Below, one piece after another: positions 1 through 8,133 of a stretch of 56,907 bases of DNA. The first letter of the stretch is position 1. The number at the start of each line of letters is the position of its first letter. The stretch spans positions 1 through 56,907 of the forward strand of contig PLLC01000026.1 of assembly GCA_003141195.1 (NCBI GenBank), written 5' to 3'. The stretch comes from Syntrophaceae bacterium. GTDB taxonomy: Bacteria; Desulfobacterota; Syntrophia; Syntrophales; UBA5619. The position numbers were made by a program, and so were the translations under genes. Under the pieces are notes generated by a model. The model was not told the origin of the DNA and made no database searches. It saw only the letters and a program-made list of their open reading frames with translations.

Positions 1-261
1 ATGGGTGCATAAATTCCGTGAAGCTTAAACATCGAAGGAGCCTCCTTCTCTCTACACTTTGTTTTGGTTCCAAAATTCCGGTTTGCATTTTCTACATTCC
101 CCGGGTCGGGGCATGAATCCCCTCCCGTTCACTCATATCCGGGTTGTTGAAAAGATACTGCTTTTTAATCGGATTCAATTATGTGCGGCATGGCATCCCC
201 CCCGGTTTCTTTCTCCGATCTCCGGGAGCCCTGAGATTCCCATTTTGACCCCCATTACAAT

Positions 262-1431
262 TTACAGTGTTTTTACAAAATCCTGTATTTTAACTACTGC
301 TTTTTTAATATTCTCCCGTGAGTTGGCAAAGCAAAACCTCACATAGCCCTCGCCGCTCGCGCCGAAGGAAGAACCGTTGATTGCGGAAACCCCCGCTTCT
401 TTTATCATCTTCAGCACAAACTCCTCTGACTTCATATTAAGTTGAGAGATGTTCGCGAATACATAGAACGCGCCTTCCGGCACAATGCAGGAGATCTTCC
501 CCGTTGCGTTGAGGCCGTCGGCAAGGATCTTGCCCCTGACCTTAAATTCCTCCACCATCTCTTTCACGCAGTCCTGCGGTCCGGTTATGGCCGCAACAGC
601 CGCTTTCTGTACTATCGAGCTCACATGCGTGATCGAATAGAGGCTTACCTTCCTTATCGGTGCCATGATATCCTTCTGCGCCGCGCAGTAACCTAACCTC
701 CAGCCGGTCATCGCGTAGGTCTTTGAGAGAGTGAACTGGTTGATGGTCAGATCCCTCATGCCGGGGAGTGAGCCGATGCTTACATGCTTCGTCCCACCGA
801 GGATGAGCTTCTCGTAAGCTTCGTCCGAAAACACAAATATTTCATGTCTTTTGGCAATTTCCGATATACCACGGAGGTTCTCCTCGGACATAACGCCGCC
901 GGTAGGGTTGCTTGGGGAATTGACAACGATGCATTTCGTCTTTGGTGTGATCTTTTTCTCTACTTCCGAAGGGAGCATATTGAATTTATCTTTTTCTTTT
1001 ATAGTCACAAACACCGGTTTGGCTTCAAGTATCGCAAGGATTCCGAGGTAAACCGGCCAGGCCGGGTCGGGAATGATAACCTCGTCACCCGGGTTGACGA
1101 TCGACTGCAGCCCGCAATAAAGGGCCCCCGCGCCTCCCGCTGTAACGCAGATCTCTGTCTCAGGATCATATTCCATGCTATTGTCATTTTTTAGTTTTTC
1201 TGCTATCGCCTTTCTTAATTCCACTATGCCTGGGGCGACCGTATAATGGCTGAATCCGTCATGAATGGCTTTTATGGCGGCTTCCCTGATATGCTTCGGT
1301 GTGTCAAAATCCGGTTCGCCAAGATCAAACCTGATTATGCCTTTCATCTGTGCTACCGAGTCGGCGATTTTTCTTATGCCGGACATCGGGGCGTTGACCA
1401 CGTCCATGTTCAATTTCGATTTCATGTCCAT
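262..1431 (-). CDS. Class I/II PLP-dependent aminotransferase (AspB-like)
   Basis: A 389-residue fold-type I aminotransferase of the aspartate aminotransferase I-gamma group, which moves the amino group between an amino acid and a 2-oxoacid in the cytoplasm. Visible landmarks in order are NSPSNPTGG, the cofactor-binding DEAYEKL, the lysine motif LSKTYAMTGWRLGY (Schiff-base Lys), and a C-terminal RFCFANS carrying the carboxylate-binding Arg. The open frame extends two codons upstream to a TTG, but the ATG at 1431 follows AAGGAG and is preferred. It is monocistronic, with a long non-coding stretch upstream. The exact substrate (aspartate, aromatic or alanine) cannot be told from the sequence. 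Confidence 0.9.
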   Translation of the reverse strand: MDMKSKLNMDVVNAPMSGIRKIADSVAQMKGIIRFDLGEPDFDTPKHIREAAIKAIHDGFSHYTVAPGIVELRKAIAEKLKNDNSMEYDPETEICVTAGGAGALYCGLQSIVNPGDEVIIPDPAWPVYLGILAILEAKPVFVTIKEKDKFNMLPSEVEKKITPKTKCIVVNSPSNPTGGVMSEENLRGISEIAKRHEIFVFSDEAYEKLILGGTKHVSIGSLPGMRDLTINQFTLSKTYAMTGWRLGYCAAQKDIMAPIRKVSLYSITHVSSIVQKAAVAAITGPQDCVKEMVEEFKVRGKILADGLNATGKISCIVPEGAFYVFANISQLNMKSEEFVLKMIKEAGVSAINGSSFGASGEGYVRFCFANSRENIKKAVVKIQDFVKTL

Positions 1432-1974
1432 ATGCAAAGAAACTCCTTTTCCTTAAAGATTATTTGATTTTTCAATGGTGATACCTTCGTCAAAAGTCAT
1501 AATCACTCACTTTGATATTTGTAACCACTTATCAATTCGGAAAAATGGGTCGCCTCCCCACACTAACCCATCTTCCGCAAACTCCTCCCATTTGGATCTT
1601 TAGCTAATCCCCTGACGTACCAGGGGTGGGGTGTGGGGGCGAAGGCCCCACACCTTAAGTGAACCAACATTGTTGGTGAACAAGATTTGAAAAGAGTCAT
1701 TTCAATCCTGGTCAGGCAAAGCGAAGGACATTGTCCGAAGTCTTGCCGCTTTTCAAAGCCACCGACAGGTCGATGGTAGTTTATTAATAATTATATTACA
1801 ATACATGACGAATCTCAAGAAAAAATGTGACGTTGTCAGGAGTAAGGAGTAAGTAGTCCGTCCTGAAAAATGCGGTTTGTATGCCGTATAAACATTGAGT
1901 CGGCTCTTTGAAAATTGAAGAAAGTTGTTGAAAATGGTTGTTATTACTCCGGAAAACCGATATAATATTTCGAT
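1432..1974. other. Gene-free stretch with one strong palindrome
   Basis: No convincing gene is present. The only clear structure is a perfect 9-bp stem at 1630-1654 (GGTGTGGGG, 7-nt loop, CCCCACACC). It has no clean T-run, so it may be a repeat rather than a terminator. The stretch ends in the promoter-like sequence that precedes the transposase remnant at 1975. A 61-codon minus-strand frame at 1796-1981 has no ribosome site or recognisable family and is not called. Confidence 0.5.
1938..1966 (+). promoter_or_regulatory. Sigma-70-type promoter before transposase remnant
   Basis: TTGTTA at 1938-1943 and a perfect TATAAT at 1961-1966 are separated by exactly 17 bp. The -10 box lies 8 bp upstream of the ATG at 1975, so the element probably drove the transposase whose 5' end survives there. 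It may now be orphaned. Confidence 0.45.
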
Positions 1975-2118
1975 ATGACAATAGATTTTTCAGAGAGGCA
2001 AATTCTTATGTTCGGAACACTTTTCACGGATGTCCTGAATACTGAGCATGAACCTCTACGCGGAGCACGCCTGATCGACCGGGATGGTCTTCATGAAGCC
2101 CTTTCTGTTTATTACTGA
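1975..2118 (+). pseudogene. N-terminal fragment of IS5/IS1182-type transposase
   Basis: The 47-codon frame resembles the N-terminal region of IS5/IS1182-like transposases: a short lead, then GTLFTDVLNTEHEP and RLIDRDGLHEALSVYY. The latter matches the family pattern of an IDW-like motif followed by the conserved S-x-YY. It stops (TGA) right after this motif, where an intact protein would continue for several hundred residues. No terminal inverted repeats or second half were seen nearby, so this is a relic. The call rests on pattern memory of the family. Confidence 0.5.
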
Positions 2119-2321
2119 GGCACGCTTTAGGGGAGGAGGACCATTGCGGCGATTCCGCCGTAGACAGAGCTCAGTATGGCGATGATGAGAAGGGAAGTTT
2201 ATTTACCGCCACAGTTCCCCTTTCATGAAATTTCAATGAATTCTCCTTTGCGGAAACGATGTGGATATGCTACTAAAATTGGACTTTCTCAATGGACATC
2301 CGGCGTATCAGGGGAATGGGG

Positions 2322-3653
2322 ATGAAGCTGACGATCTACCGCAAGCTGTTGTTGATCTATCTCGCAATGGTCTTCCTGACCGTGCTCGCCAGCGCCTACG
2401 CCATCTTCAGCCTCCAGCAACTCAACGAGCTCGCCTACCGGATCATCAACGAGGATTTCGCCGTCGTCGATCAGAGCAAGAGCCTGCTGGACACCCTGAT
2501 TGCCCGGGAGAGCGCCGAGAAGCGCTACCTCATCCTTCGGGATCCCACTCTTGAAGAGATCTACTGGTCGCGGAGCCGGGAATTCAGCCGTATCTTCGCG
2601 CAGATGCAGAAGAGCCAGTTTTCCGGTATCGAAACGACGATTTCCCGGCTTGCCCTCCTCCACGGCCAGTACGAAACGCTCTTCTCCCAGGAGGTCGGTC
2701 TGGTCCAGGGGAATCAGACCGAAGACGCCCAGGTTCTTTCCGAAGGGCCGGGGAAAAAGGCGATCGACGAGATGGCCCTGCTCGTCCGCGCCGTCCAGAA
2801 GAAGGCGGAGGGGGATATCGATGCGCGGATGAACCGGATCAAGGTTCAGAGTCTCCGGGCTTCCCGCCTGACCGTCGTCTTGAGCCTGGTCAGCCTCGTG
2901 GTGGGGATTCTGCTCGTCCTGCTGGTGACCTACAACATCTCCCGCCCGCTCCGGAGGCTCGAAAAGGCGACCGCCGTGATCGCGGAGGGAAAGTTCGACT
3001 ACGATGTGCGCCTGAACCGCGACGATGAAATCGGAAGCCTGGCCCGCGCCTTCAGCGTGATGGCCCGGCGTCTCAAGATTCTGGAGGAGCGGAACCTCGA
3101 CGCGAGCCCGCTTACCGGGCTTCCCGGGAACCTGGCGATTGAGCGGGAGCTCGGAAAGCGCCTTCAGGCGAAAAAACCGGTCTCTCTCTGCCACGTGGAC
3201 CTGGACGATTTCAAGCCGTTTGCCGATCAATACGGTTACGCCTGGGGCAGCGAGGTCATCAAGGAGGTCGCCCTGCTTCTGATCGCCGAGCTGAAGGAGG
3301 CGGGGGCAAAGGAGGATTTCGTCGGCCATATCGGCGGCGACGATTTCGTGATCATCTCCGTACCGCCGCGGGCGGAAGAGATCTGCCGCCGGATCGTGGC
3401 CGGCTTCGACGGGCGAATCCGGAAATTCTATACGGAAGAGGACCGAAAGCAGGGGTTCTTCATCGGAAAGGACCGGAAGGGGGTCCGGCAGAAATTCCCG
3501 CTGATCAGCGTGACGATCGCGATCGTCACCGATGACGGCGCCCGTTTCCAAAACCCGCTTGCGATGGCGGAGGCGGCGGCGCAGCTCAAGGAGTATGCGA
3601 AGACCCTTCCCGGCAGCAACTGTGTGACGGAAAAGGATGTGCGCAAGACATGA
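2322..3653 (+). CDS. Membrane sensor with HAMP and GGDEF-like domain
   Basis: A 443-residue inner-membrane signalling protein. It has an N-terminal transmembrane helix, an extracytoplasmic helical sensor of about 160 residues (4-helix-bundle type), a second membrane helix (LVSLVVGILLVLLVTYNI), a HAMP domain (ISRPLRRLEKAT onward) and a C-terminal GGDEF-like domain that starts at SPLTGLPGN. The signature reads GGDDF instead of GGD/EEF, and no RxxD inhibitory site is seen upstream of it, so cyclase activity is uncertain. An upstream ATG at 2292 is possible, but the ATG at 2322 has AGGGG at good spacing. It overlaps the following lipoprotein gene by 4 bp, so the two are translationally coupled. 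Confidence 0.75.
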   Translation: MKLTIYRKLLLIYLAMVFLTVLASAYAIFSLQQLNELAYRIINEDFAVVDQSKSLLDTLIARESAEKRYLILRDPTLEEIYWSRSREFSRIFAQMQKSQFSGIETTISRLALLHGQYETLFSQEVGLVQGNQTEDAQVLSEGPGKKAIDEMALLVRAVQKKAEGDIDARMNRIKVQSLRASRLTVVLSLVSLVVGILLVLLVTYNISRPLRRLEKATAVIAEGKFDYDVRLNRDDEIGSLARAFSVMARRLKILEERNLDASPLTGLPGNLAIERELGKRLQAKKPVSLCHVDLDDFKPFADQYGYAWGSEVIKEVALLLIAELKEAGAKEDFVGHIGGDDFVIISVPPRAEEICRRIVAGFDGRIRKFYTEEDRKQGFFIGKDRKGVRQKFPLISVTIAIVTDDGARFQNPLAMAEAAAQLKEYAKTLPGSNCVTEKDVRKT

Positions 3654-4195
3654 AATGGAGAATTTTCTTCTGGATTCCAGCGGCGCTCTTCCTGGCGGGG
3701 TGTGCCGCGGCACCGACGGCGATCGAGAAAAAGGATGTCGCGACGTCTGTCATAAAACTGGCGGAGGAATCGCCGGCAGCACCGCTGCGCCTGTTCGAGG
3801 ATCGCGACCTGCTGCTGGAAGGGGTTGCTCTTCTCAACCGTCCGGACCGGCCGGAGCCGGCGACGGCCCGTTCGATCTTCGTCTCCCTGATCCAGCGTTA
3901 TCCGCAGAGCCGGCGGCGTTCGGCCGCGGAGGCCTTCATCCGCCTGATTGACGAGCGGGATGTGTTCCGGGAGGAAAAACTCCAGGACCAGCAACTGATC
4001 GATAAGGCGCAGGCCGAGAAGGCGAAGGCGCTGCAGGAGAACGACGGCCTGAAGAAGACGGTCCGGGAGCTGACGGAAAAACTCCAGTCGGAGACGGCGG
4101 CGCTCACGCAGGAGAACGAGCAGCTTAAAAAGGACATCCAGCGGCTGAAGGCCCTCGAGATCGAACTCGAAAAGCGGGAGCGGACGCTCCGCTGA
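3650..4195 (+). CDS. Coiled-coil lipoprotein coupled to the sensor
   Basis: A 181-residue exported lipoprotein. The N-terminus is a signal peptide ending in the lipobox LAGC, so Cys18 is the likely lipidation site. A helical repeat-like region (TPR-like, around residues 45-105) is followed by a long charged coiled coil rich in Glu, Lys and Gln up to the C-terminus. The start codon overlaps the stop of the GGDEF-like gene, so both are made together. By analogy with other lipoproteins encoded beside membrane sensors, it may modulate the sensor from the envelope side; this is inference. No enzymatic motif is visible. Confidence 0.7.
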   Translation: MKWRIFFWIPAALFLAGCAAAPTAIEKKDVATSVIKLAEESPAAPLRLFEDRDLLLEGVALLNRPDRPEPATARSIFVSLIQRYPQSRRRSAAEAFIRLIDERDVFREEKLQDQQLIDKAQAEKAKALQENDGLKKTVRELTEKLQSETAALTQENEQLKKDIQRLKALEIELEKRERTLR

Positions 4196-4208
4196 CCCTT
4201 TTTTGATT

Positions 4209-4763
4209 TCAGCCGCCCTGTTGTCTCTCCCCTTCCAGATATTCCCGGGCCATCTGGATTCCCAGCGCCGTCTTGGCGTCGATGATCTGTTTCTCGTGGA
4301 TCATCTCGCGGGCCTCCGCGAAGGAGGCCGTCATCACCCGGATGTACTCGTCCTCGTCGGCCGGAAGCGAAGCCGGTTGGAGATCGAGGGCAAGGTAAAA
4401 ATACATGTATTCGTTGCAGTATCCCGGAACCAGATACCCCTCGAACAGCCTGATCAATCGTCCCGCCTGGAAACCGACCTCCTCGGCCAGCTCCCGCTGG
4501 ACGCACGCCTCGACGGCTTCGCCTTCCCGGTCCATGTTCCCGGCGGGAATCTCCACGATGATCCCGCCCGTCGCCTGACGGTACTGGCGGATGAGGACAA
4601 GCCTGCCTTCCGGATTCACGGGGACAACGGCGATGCAGGGCCGGTGGTCGATCCAGCTCTGTTTGAAGATCCGACCGTCGGGGAGCCGCACGTCGCCCTC
4701 ATAGACATCGAAGACGCGGCAGTGATAGATGAGTTTGCGGTTGAGTTCTCCTGCGTCAGACAT
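4209..4763 (-). CDS. Nudix hydrolase, ADP-ribose pyrophosphatase-like
   Basis: A 184-residue cytoplasmic Nudix hydrolase that probably cleaves ADP-ribose or a related nucleoside diphosphate derivative. The Nudix box lies around residues 75-100 and reads PAGNMDREGE followed by RELAEEVGF. The catalytic REL-EE-G part is intact, but there is one extra residue between the first Gly and the first Glu compared with the textbook box. The preceding Val/Arg-rich strand and IEIPAG context fit the ADPRase subfamily. The start has AAGGAAA upstream. The gene converges on the lipoprotein gene with 13 bp between the stops and no visible terminator. Confidence 0.85.
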   Translation of the reverse strand: MSDAGELNRKLIYHCRVFDVYEGDVRLPDGRIFKQSWIDHRPCIAVVPVNPEGRLVLIRQYRQATGGIIVEIPAGNMDREGEAVEACVQRELAEEVGFQAGRLIRLFEGYLVPGYCNEYMYFYLALDLQPASLPADEDEYIRVMTASFAEAREMIHEKQIIDAKTALGIQMAREYLEGERQQGG

Positions 4764-4790
4764 GATGGTTTCCTTAAGCCACTCTCCCGG

Positions 4791-5351
4791 TCAGTTGGTC
4801 TTCATAATGGCGACGAGGTGCTGTTCGATGGTCTCCTTCGGCAGGGTGCCGACCAGGCTGTTGATCAGTTTCCCGTCCTTGAACAGGAGCATCGTCGGGA
4901 TGTTGTGAACGTCGTAGCGCGACGCCGTCAGGGGATTTTCGTCCACGTTGAGCTTGGCGATCCGGACGCCGCCTGCGTACTTGGAAGCCAGTTCGTCGAG
5001 GACCGGCGCCACCATGCGGCAGGGGCCGCACCATGGCGCCCAGCAGTCGACGAGGACCGAGCCGGGGGCGGAGAGCACCTCCCGGTTGAAAGTGCTGTCC
5101 GTCACCTCGACGGGACGGCCCTGATCGCTCGTGACGACCAGAACGGCGCCGCACTTGCCGCAGAGGGGCTGTTCGTTGAGCCGGTTCTCCGGCATGCGGT
5201 TTTTAGTGCCGCAGCGCAGACAACGGATGATCATCTCGTCCAGCGTGCTGCTGCATTTGCCGCAGAGGGGCCGGTCGTGAAGCCTTTCCTTCGGGATGCG
5301 GTTTTTCGTGCCGCAGTTGAGGCAGCGGATCACCATCTGTTCATTTTTCAT
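4791..5351 (-). CDS. Thioredoxin with two N-terminal zinc ribbons (TrxC-like)
   Basis: A 186-residue cytoplasmic disulfide reductase. Two nearly identical zinc-ribbon repeats lie at the N-terminus, with cysteine pairs at 10/13 and 30/33 and again at 44/47 and 64/67 (each CxxCGTKNR...PLCGKC). A thioredoxin domain with active site WCGPC at 107-111 and the cis-proline segment NIPTML follows. TrxC (thioredoxin 2) normally has a single such ribbon, so one has been duplicated. A TTG four codons upstream is also open, but the ATG at 5351 follows GGGTGG and is chosen. The small gap to the Nudix gene (27 bp) suggests cotranscription. Confidence 0.88.
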   Translation of the reverse strand: MKNEQMVIRCLNCGTKNRIPKERLHDRPLCGKCSSTLDEMIIRCLRCGTKNRMPENRLNEQPLCGKCGAVLVVTSDQGRPVEVTDSTFNREVLSAPGSVLVDCWAPWCGPCRMVAPVLDELASKYAGGVRIAKLNVDENPLTASRYDVHNIPTMLLFKDGKLINSLVGTLPKETIEQHLVAIMKTN

Positions 5352-5734
5352 ATGGCCACCCAATGTCGTTGATTTAAGGGTTAAAATCTCTCTCGCGATA
5401 TTATCATGTTATGAGTACTTAGTCTCCTTCTGATGGGAGCGAATCCGATCTCAAAAGAAGGCAAAAGATGCCGGAATATCTCCCCGGTTCGATGCATCGA
5501 ACGGCATTGTCGTAGATTGCCATCATCCGTCCGAAAGTACAAGGAGAAAGGTTCTGAACTGCCGAGCATACGCAGCATTTGAAATCGGATGACCTTGTCC
5601 TTCCGGACAGGGGGTATCCCGCCTTCCCGGGAGGACTCCCGAAGAAGGATAGGGTCGTATATCCTCTTCCCGCGATGGGTCTCGTTGATTACAATATGCA
5701 TATCCATTATGTCTGCCGTGATCTTGCCTTAGGG
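5352..5734. other. Gene-free stretch
   Basis: No supported gene. A 108-codon minus-strand frame at 5381-5707 lacks a ribosome-binding site, matches no family I know, and overlaps another unconvincing frame. No strong hairpin or promoter was identified. Confidence 0.4.
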
Positions 5735-6586
5735 TCAGAGGTTTATTGCTCCGTCTGCGGAATTCAGGAACTGGCCGATTCGTCCTCCCGTTTCGGCAAT
5801 CCGCAGGGCGGGCGCGTCTTCCTGCTCCCTGCCTTTCAGAAAGAAGGGGATGACCGCTACCCCGGCCTGAAAGACCCCCCCAAGGACGGTGAAGGTCTTT
5901 TCCTGCCTGGCCTCGATTTTGGCCCATTCCCCATAGCTGTCCCCCTGTTCCTCGTTGAAGCCGAAATCGTCGATGATCAGGACCGACCGGACCGTTTCCA
6001 GCGAGAATCGCGACTTCAGAACCTCCCAGAAGCGGCGGTCCGCCTTCCAGAAACCGATATCGGCGGAGTTGGCGACAGAAAATAGGGACAGCCCCCTATT
6101 TCCCCCAACCCCTTCTTTCGCTTTCTGTGCCGGGATGTCCCAGGAGTGGAGATAACGGATAATGGTTTCGGTGGCTTCAGCGTAGTGATCGGTGGCGATG
6201 ACGACGGCCGCACCTTGATAGCCGTTCAGTTTCTCGAGTAGAGGCCGCCAGTGCGGATCAATCCGCGAGTGGTCAAGATAGCGGTCGACGAAGCGGGAAG
6301 CGGCCGCCGTGATCTCAGCACCGGTTGCGCCGGGCGCTAGGCCGAGCGCCGCAATCCTCTTCGCCATTACCCGCTTGTAGCCGATCGCCGTTGTGCTTCC
6401 CTCAATCCAGGTCGGACCGACGATTTCTTCCCAGAAAATCTCCGGGGTCGTGACGCCGAGGGAGAAAAGGCCGCTTTCCGCAAGCGCCCGCACGAGGTTC
6501 GCCGGCTGGCCGAATCGCGGCGCCTCCAGGCTGAGCGTTCCCGAATAATCGAAGATCACAAGCATTTTTTCTGCAAATTGCGTCAT
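5735..6586 (-). CDS. HAD-superfamily hydrolase carrying an in-frame repeat
   Basis: A 283-residue predicted cytoplasmic phosphatase of the haloacid dehalogenase superfamily. Motif I is VIFDYSGTL near the N-terminus (the nucleophile Asp is present, but the usual second Asp is Ser). Motif II is in VVIATDHY, and a late acidic motif is IIDDFGFNEE. It lies downstream of thiM-thiE on the same strand, 93 bp after thiE, so a role as a phosphatase in thiamine metabolism is possible but unproven. A palindromic repeat (6081-6100) lies inside the frame and encodes part of the linker GNRGLSLFS without breaking it. An internal ATG at codon 8 is an alternative start. Confidence 0.7.
   Translation of the reverse strand: MTQFAEKMLVIFDYSGTLSLEAPRFGQPANLVRALAESGLFSLGVTTPEIFWEEIVGPTWIEGSTTAIGYKRVMAKRIAALGLAPGATGAEITAAASRFVDRYLDHSRIDPHWRPLLEKLNGYQGAAVVIATDHYAEATETIIRYLHSWDIPAQKAKEGVGGNRGLSLFSVANSADIGFWKADRRFWEVLKSRFSLETVRSVLIIDDFGFNEEQGDSYGEWAKIEARQEKTFTVLGGVFQAGVAVIPFFLKGREQEDAPALRIAETGGRIGQFLNSADGAINL
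6081..6100. repeat. GGGACAG-family palindrome inside a coding gene
   Basis: AATAGGG and CCCTATT form a perfect 7-bp inverted repeat around the loop ACAGCC, followed by a C-run. Relatives sharing a GGGAC(A/G)G core and C-tracts occur at 6682-6710, 8262-8308, 21899-21950 and 44871-44912. This copy lies within the HAD hydrolase frame. Confidence 0.6.
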
Positions 6587-6679
6587 GTTTTACATTCCAG
6601 ATGTCCTTGCCGCGGTAGATCCTGTCATACATCAGCCCGCCGCCCTTTGGCAAACTCAGAATGACCATGAGAAGGCGGC

Positions 6680-7327
6680 TCAGGAAGAAGGGGGGACAGC
6701 CCTTTTTGCCAGGGTCGAGCGGATGATCTGGTCGAGCTCTCGCGCCGACCCGAAGGGATCGGGAGACGCGCAGATCGCGGAGACCACGGCGATGCTTTCG
6801 GCGCCGGCCATGACGACCGCCTCCGCGTTCCCCGCATGGAGCCCGCCGATGCCGACGAGAGGATGGCGTGAAAAGGCCCGGATCTTTGCAAGCCCTTCCA
6901 GCCCCCAGTGTCCCTTCGTGTCCTGCTTGGTCGGCGTCGCAAAGACGGGACTGACGCCCAGGTAATCGCAATCGAGCTCCTGCGCCCGCTCCACGTCCTC
7001 CCAGGTTTCTACGGAGAGGCCGATGATCGCCTTCGGTCCCATCAGCCGCCGGGCAATCTCGTAGGGCATGTCTTCCCGACCCACATGAACGCCGTCCGCC
7101 CCGACGGCGAGGGCGACATCCAGCCGGTCGTTGATGATCAGGGGAATATGGAACGGCGCCATAACGACTTTGATCCGCTGCGCCTCTTCGACAAAGAAGC
7201 GGGTTGTGACGTCCTTTTCCCTGAGCTGGACGCAGGCGGCCCCGCCCCGGATCGCCTGGAGGACGACCTCGGCGAGGGGGTTTTCCCCGCACAGGCCGCG
7301 GTCGGTGACGAAATACAATCCTTTCAT
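6680..7327 (-). CDS. thiE: Thiamine-phosphate synthase ThiE
   Basis: A 215-residue TIM-barrel enzyme that joins hydroxymethylpyrimidine diphosphate and thiazole phosphate to give thiamine phosphate. Diagnostic parts are LYFVTDRGL at the N-terminus, CVQLREKD (pyrophosphate-binding Arg/Glu/Lys), INDRLDVAL, ADGVHVGREDM, DYLGVSPVFATPTK and VGIGGLHAGN. The start ATG overlaps the thiM stop by 4 bp, so translation is coupled. The last nine codons (KRAVPPSS and neighbours) are supplied by a copy of the GGGACAG repeat, so the natural C-terminus has been replaced or extended. Confidence 0.95.
   Translation of the reverse strand: MKGLYFVTDRGLCGENPLAEVVLQAIRGGAACVQLREKDVTTRFFVEEAQRIKVVMAPFHIPLIINDRLDVALAVGADGVHVGREDMPYEIARRLMGPKAIIGLSVETWEDVERAQELDCDYLGVSPVFATPTKQDTKGHWGLEGLAKIRAFSRHPLVGIGGLHAGNAEAVVMAGAESIAVVSAICASPDPFGSARELDQIIRSTLAKRAVPPSS
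6682..6710. repeat. GGGACAG-family repeat forming the ThiE tail
   Basis: The segment contains GGGGGGACAGCCCTTTTTGCC and closely resembles the palindromic unit inside the neighbouring HAD gene. It overlaps the 3' end and stop codon of thiE. Confidence 0.5.
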
Positions 7328-8133
7328 CCATCCACCTCGATCTTCAGCAGACGCTCGATGTCCTCCGCGGAGAGGCGGTAGAGCGCGTCGAGGAAGTGGA
7401 GTTGGAGACTCCCCGGTCCCTCCGAACGGGCGAAGGCGATCTCCCCGGCGATCCCCATGACGGCCATCGCCTCTGCGGTGGCGACGGCGGGATCGGCGGT
7501 CACCGCGGCAAAGGCCCCGCAAAGGGCGCTCGCCGTGCAGCCGAGGCCCGTGACCCGGGTCATCAGGATGTGGCCGTTCCGAATCCGGATGATCCCTGCG
7601 GGGCCGACGGTGTAGTCCGTCTTGCCGCTGATGCAGACGATGGAACCGTATTTTGCATGCAGTTCCCGGCCGATCGCCACGGCGGCATCGGAGGAGGCGG
7701 CGCTGTCCACCCCCTTCGTCTTCGCGTTTGTCTCTAAAAGCGCCATGATCTCCGAGGCGTTTCCGCGTATGATTTCCGGGGGGACGGCCCGGATCAGCTC
7801 GCGCGCCGTCCGGGTCCGATAGGAGGTCGCGCCGGCCCCCACCGGGTCGATGACAATCGGGATCTTCCGTTTGCGCGCCGCCTCGGCCGCCCGGAACATG
7901 GAACGGACCCAGGCCGGGCTCAGGGTGCCGATGTTGATCACGAGGGCGGAGGCGATCCCGACCATCTCCTCCACCTCTTCTTCCGCGTGGGCCATGACTG
8001 GCGAGGCGCCGAGGGCGAGCAGGGCGTTCGCCGTGTTGTTCATGACGACGTAGTTGGTGATGTTGTGGATGACCGGCGCCTTTTCCCGGATCGCCCGGAC
8101 CGCCGACCAGATCTCTTCTGCTGTGATGTTCAT
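7324..8133 (-). CDS. thiM: Hydroxyethylthiazole kinase ThiM
   Basis: A 269-residue ribokinase-like enzyme that phosphorylates 4-methyl-5-(2-hydroxyethyl)thiazole, salvaging the thiazole half of thiamine. Visible signatures are HNITNYVVMNNTANALLA, GASPVMAHAEEEVEEM, VIDPVGAGATSYR and the C-terminal catalytic region with RVTGLGCTASAL (anion hole and catalytic Cys region). The start is preceded by GAGGAG. It is the first gene of a thiM-thiE(-HAD) operon. I looked for a THI-box riboswitch in the 270 bp upstream and did not find one. Confidence 0.95.
   Translation of the reverse strand: MNITAEEIWSAVRAIREKAPVIHNITNYVVMNNTANALLALGASPVMAHAEEEVEEMVGIASALVINIGTLSPAWVRSMFRAAEAARKRKIPIVIDPVGAGATSYRTRTARELIRAVPPEIIRGNASEIMALLETNAKTKGVDSAASSDAAVAIGRELHAKYGSIVCISGKTDYTVGPAGIIRIRNGHILMTRVTGLGCTASALCGAFAAVTADPAVATAEAMAVMGIAGEIAFARSEGPGSLQLHFLDALYRLSAEDIERLLKIEVDG

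Noticed and set aside
59-346. 95-codon frame at the left edge
   Set aside because: No ribosome site or family; overlaps the end of the aminotransferase on the other strand.
2119-2260. Minus-strand membrane-protein C-terminus (LLIIAILSSVYGGIAAMVLLP)
   Set aside because: Only about 21 residues before a stop upstream; too short to assign, though it could be a relic.
2289-3713. Long minus-strand frame (474 codons) opposite the GGDEF-like gene
   Set aside because: Composition and repeats of Arg, Asp and Gly show a shadow frame of a GC-rich gene; the plus strand carries clear HAMP and GGDEF motifs.
5381-5707. 108-codon minus-strand frame after the HAD gene
   Set aside because: No ribosome site, no recognisable domain, and it competes with other open frames in a non-coding stretch.
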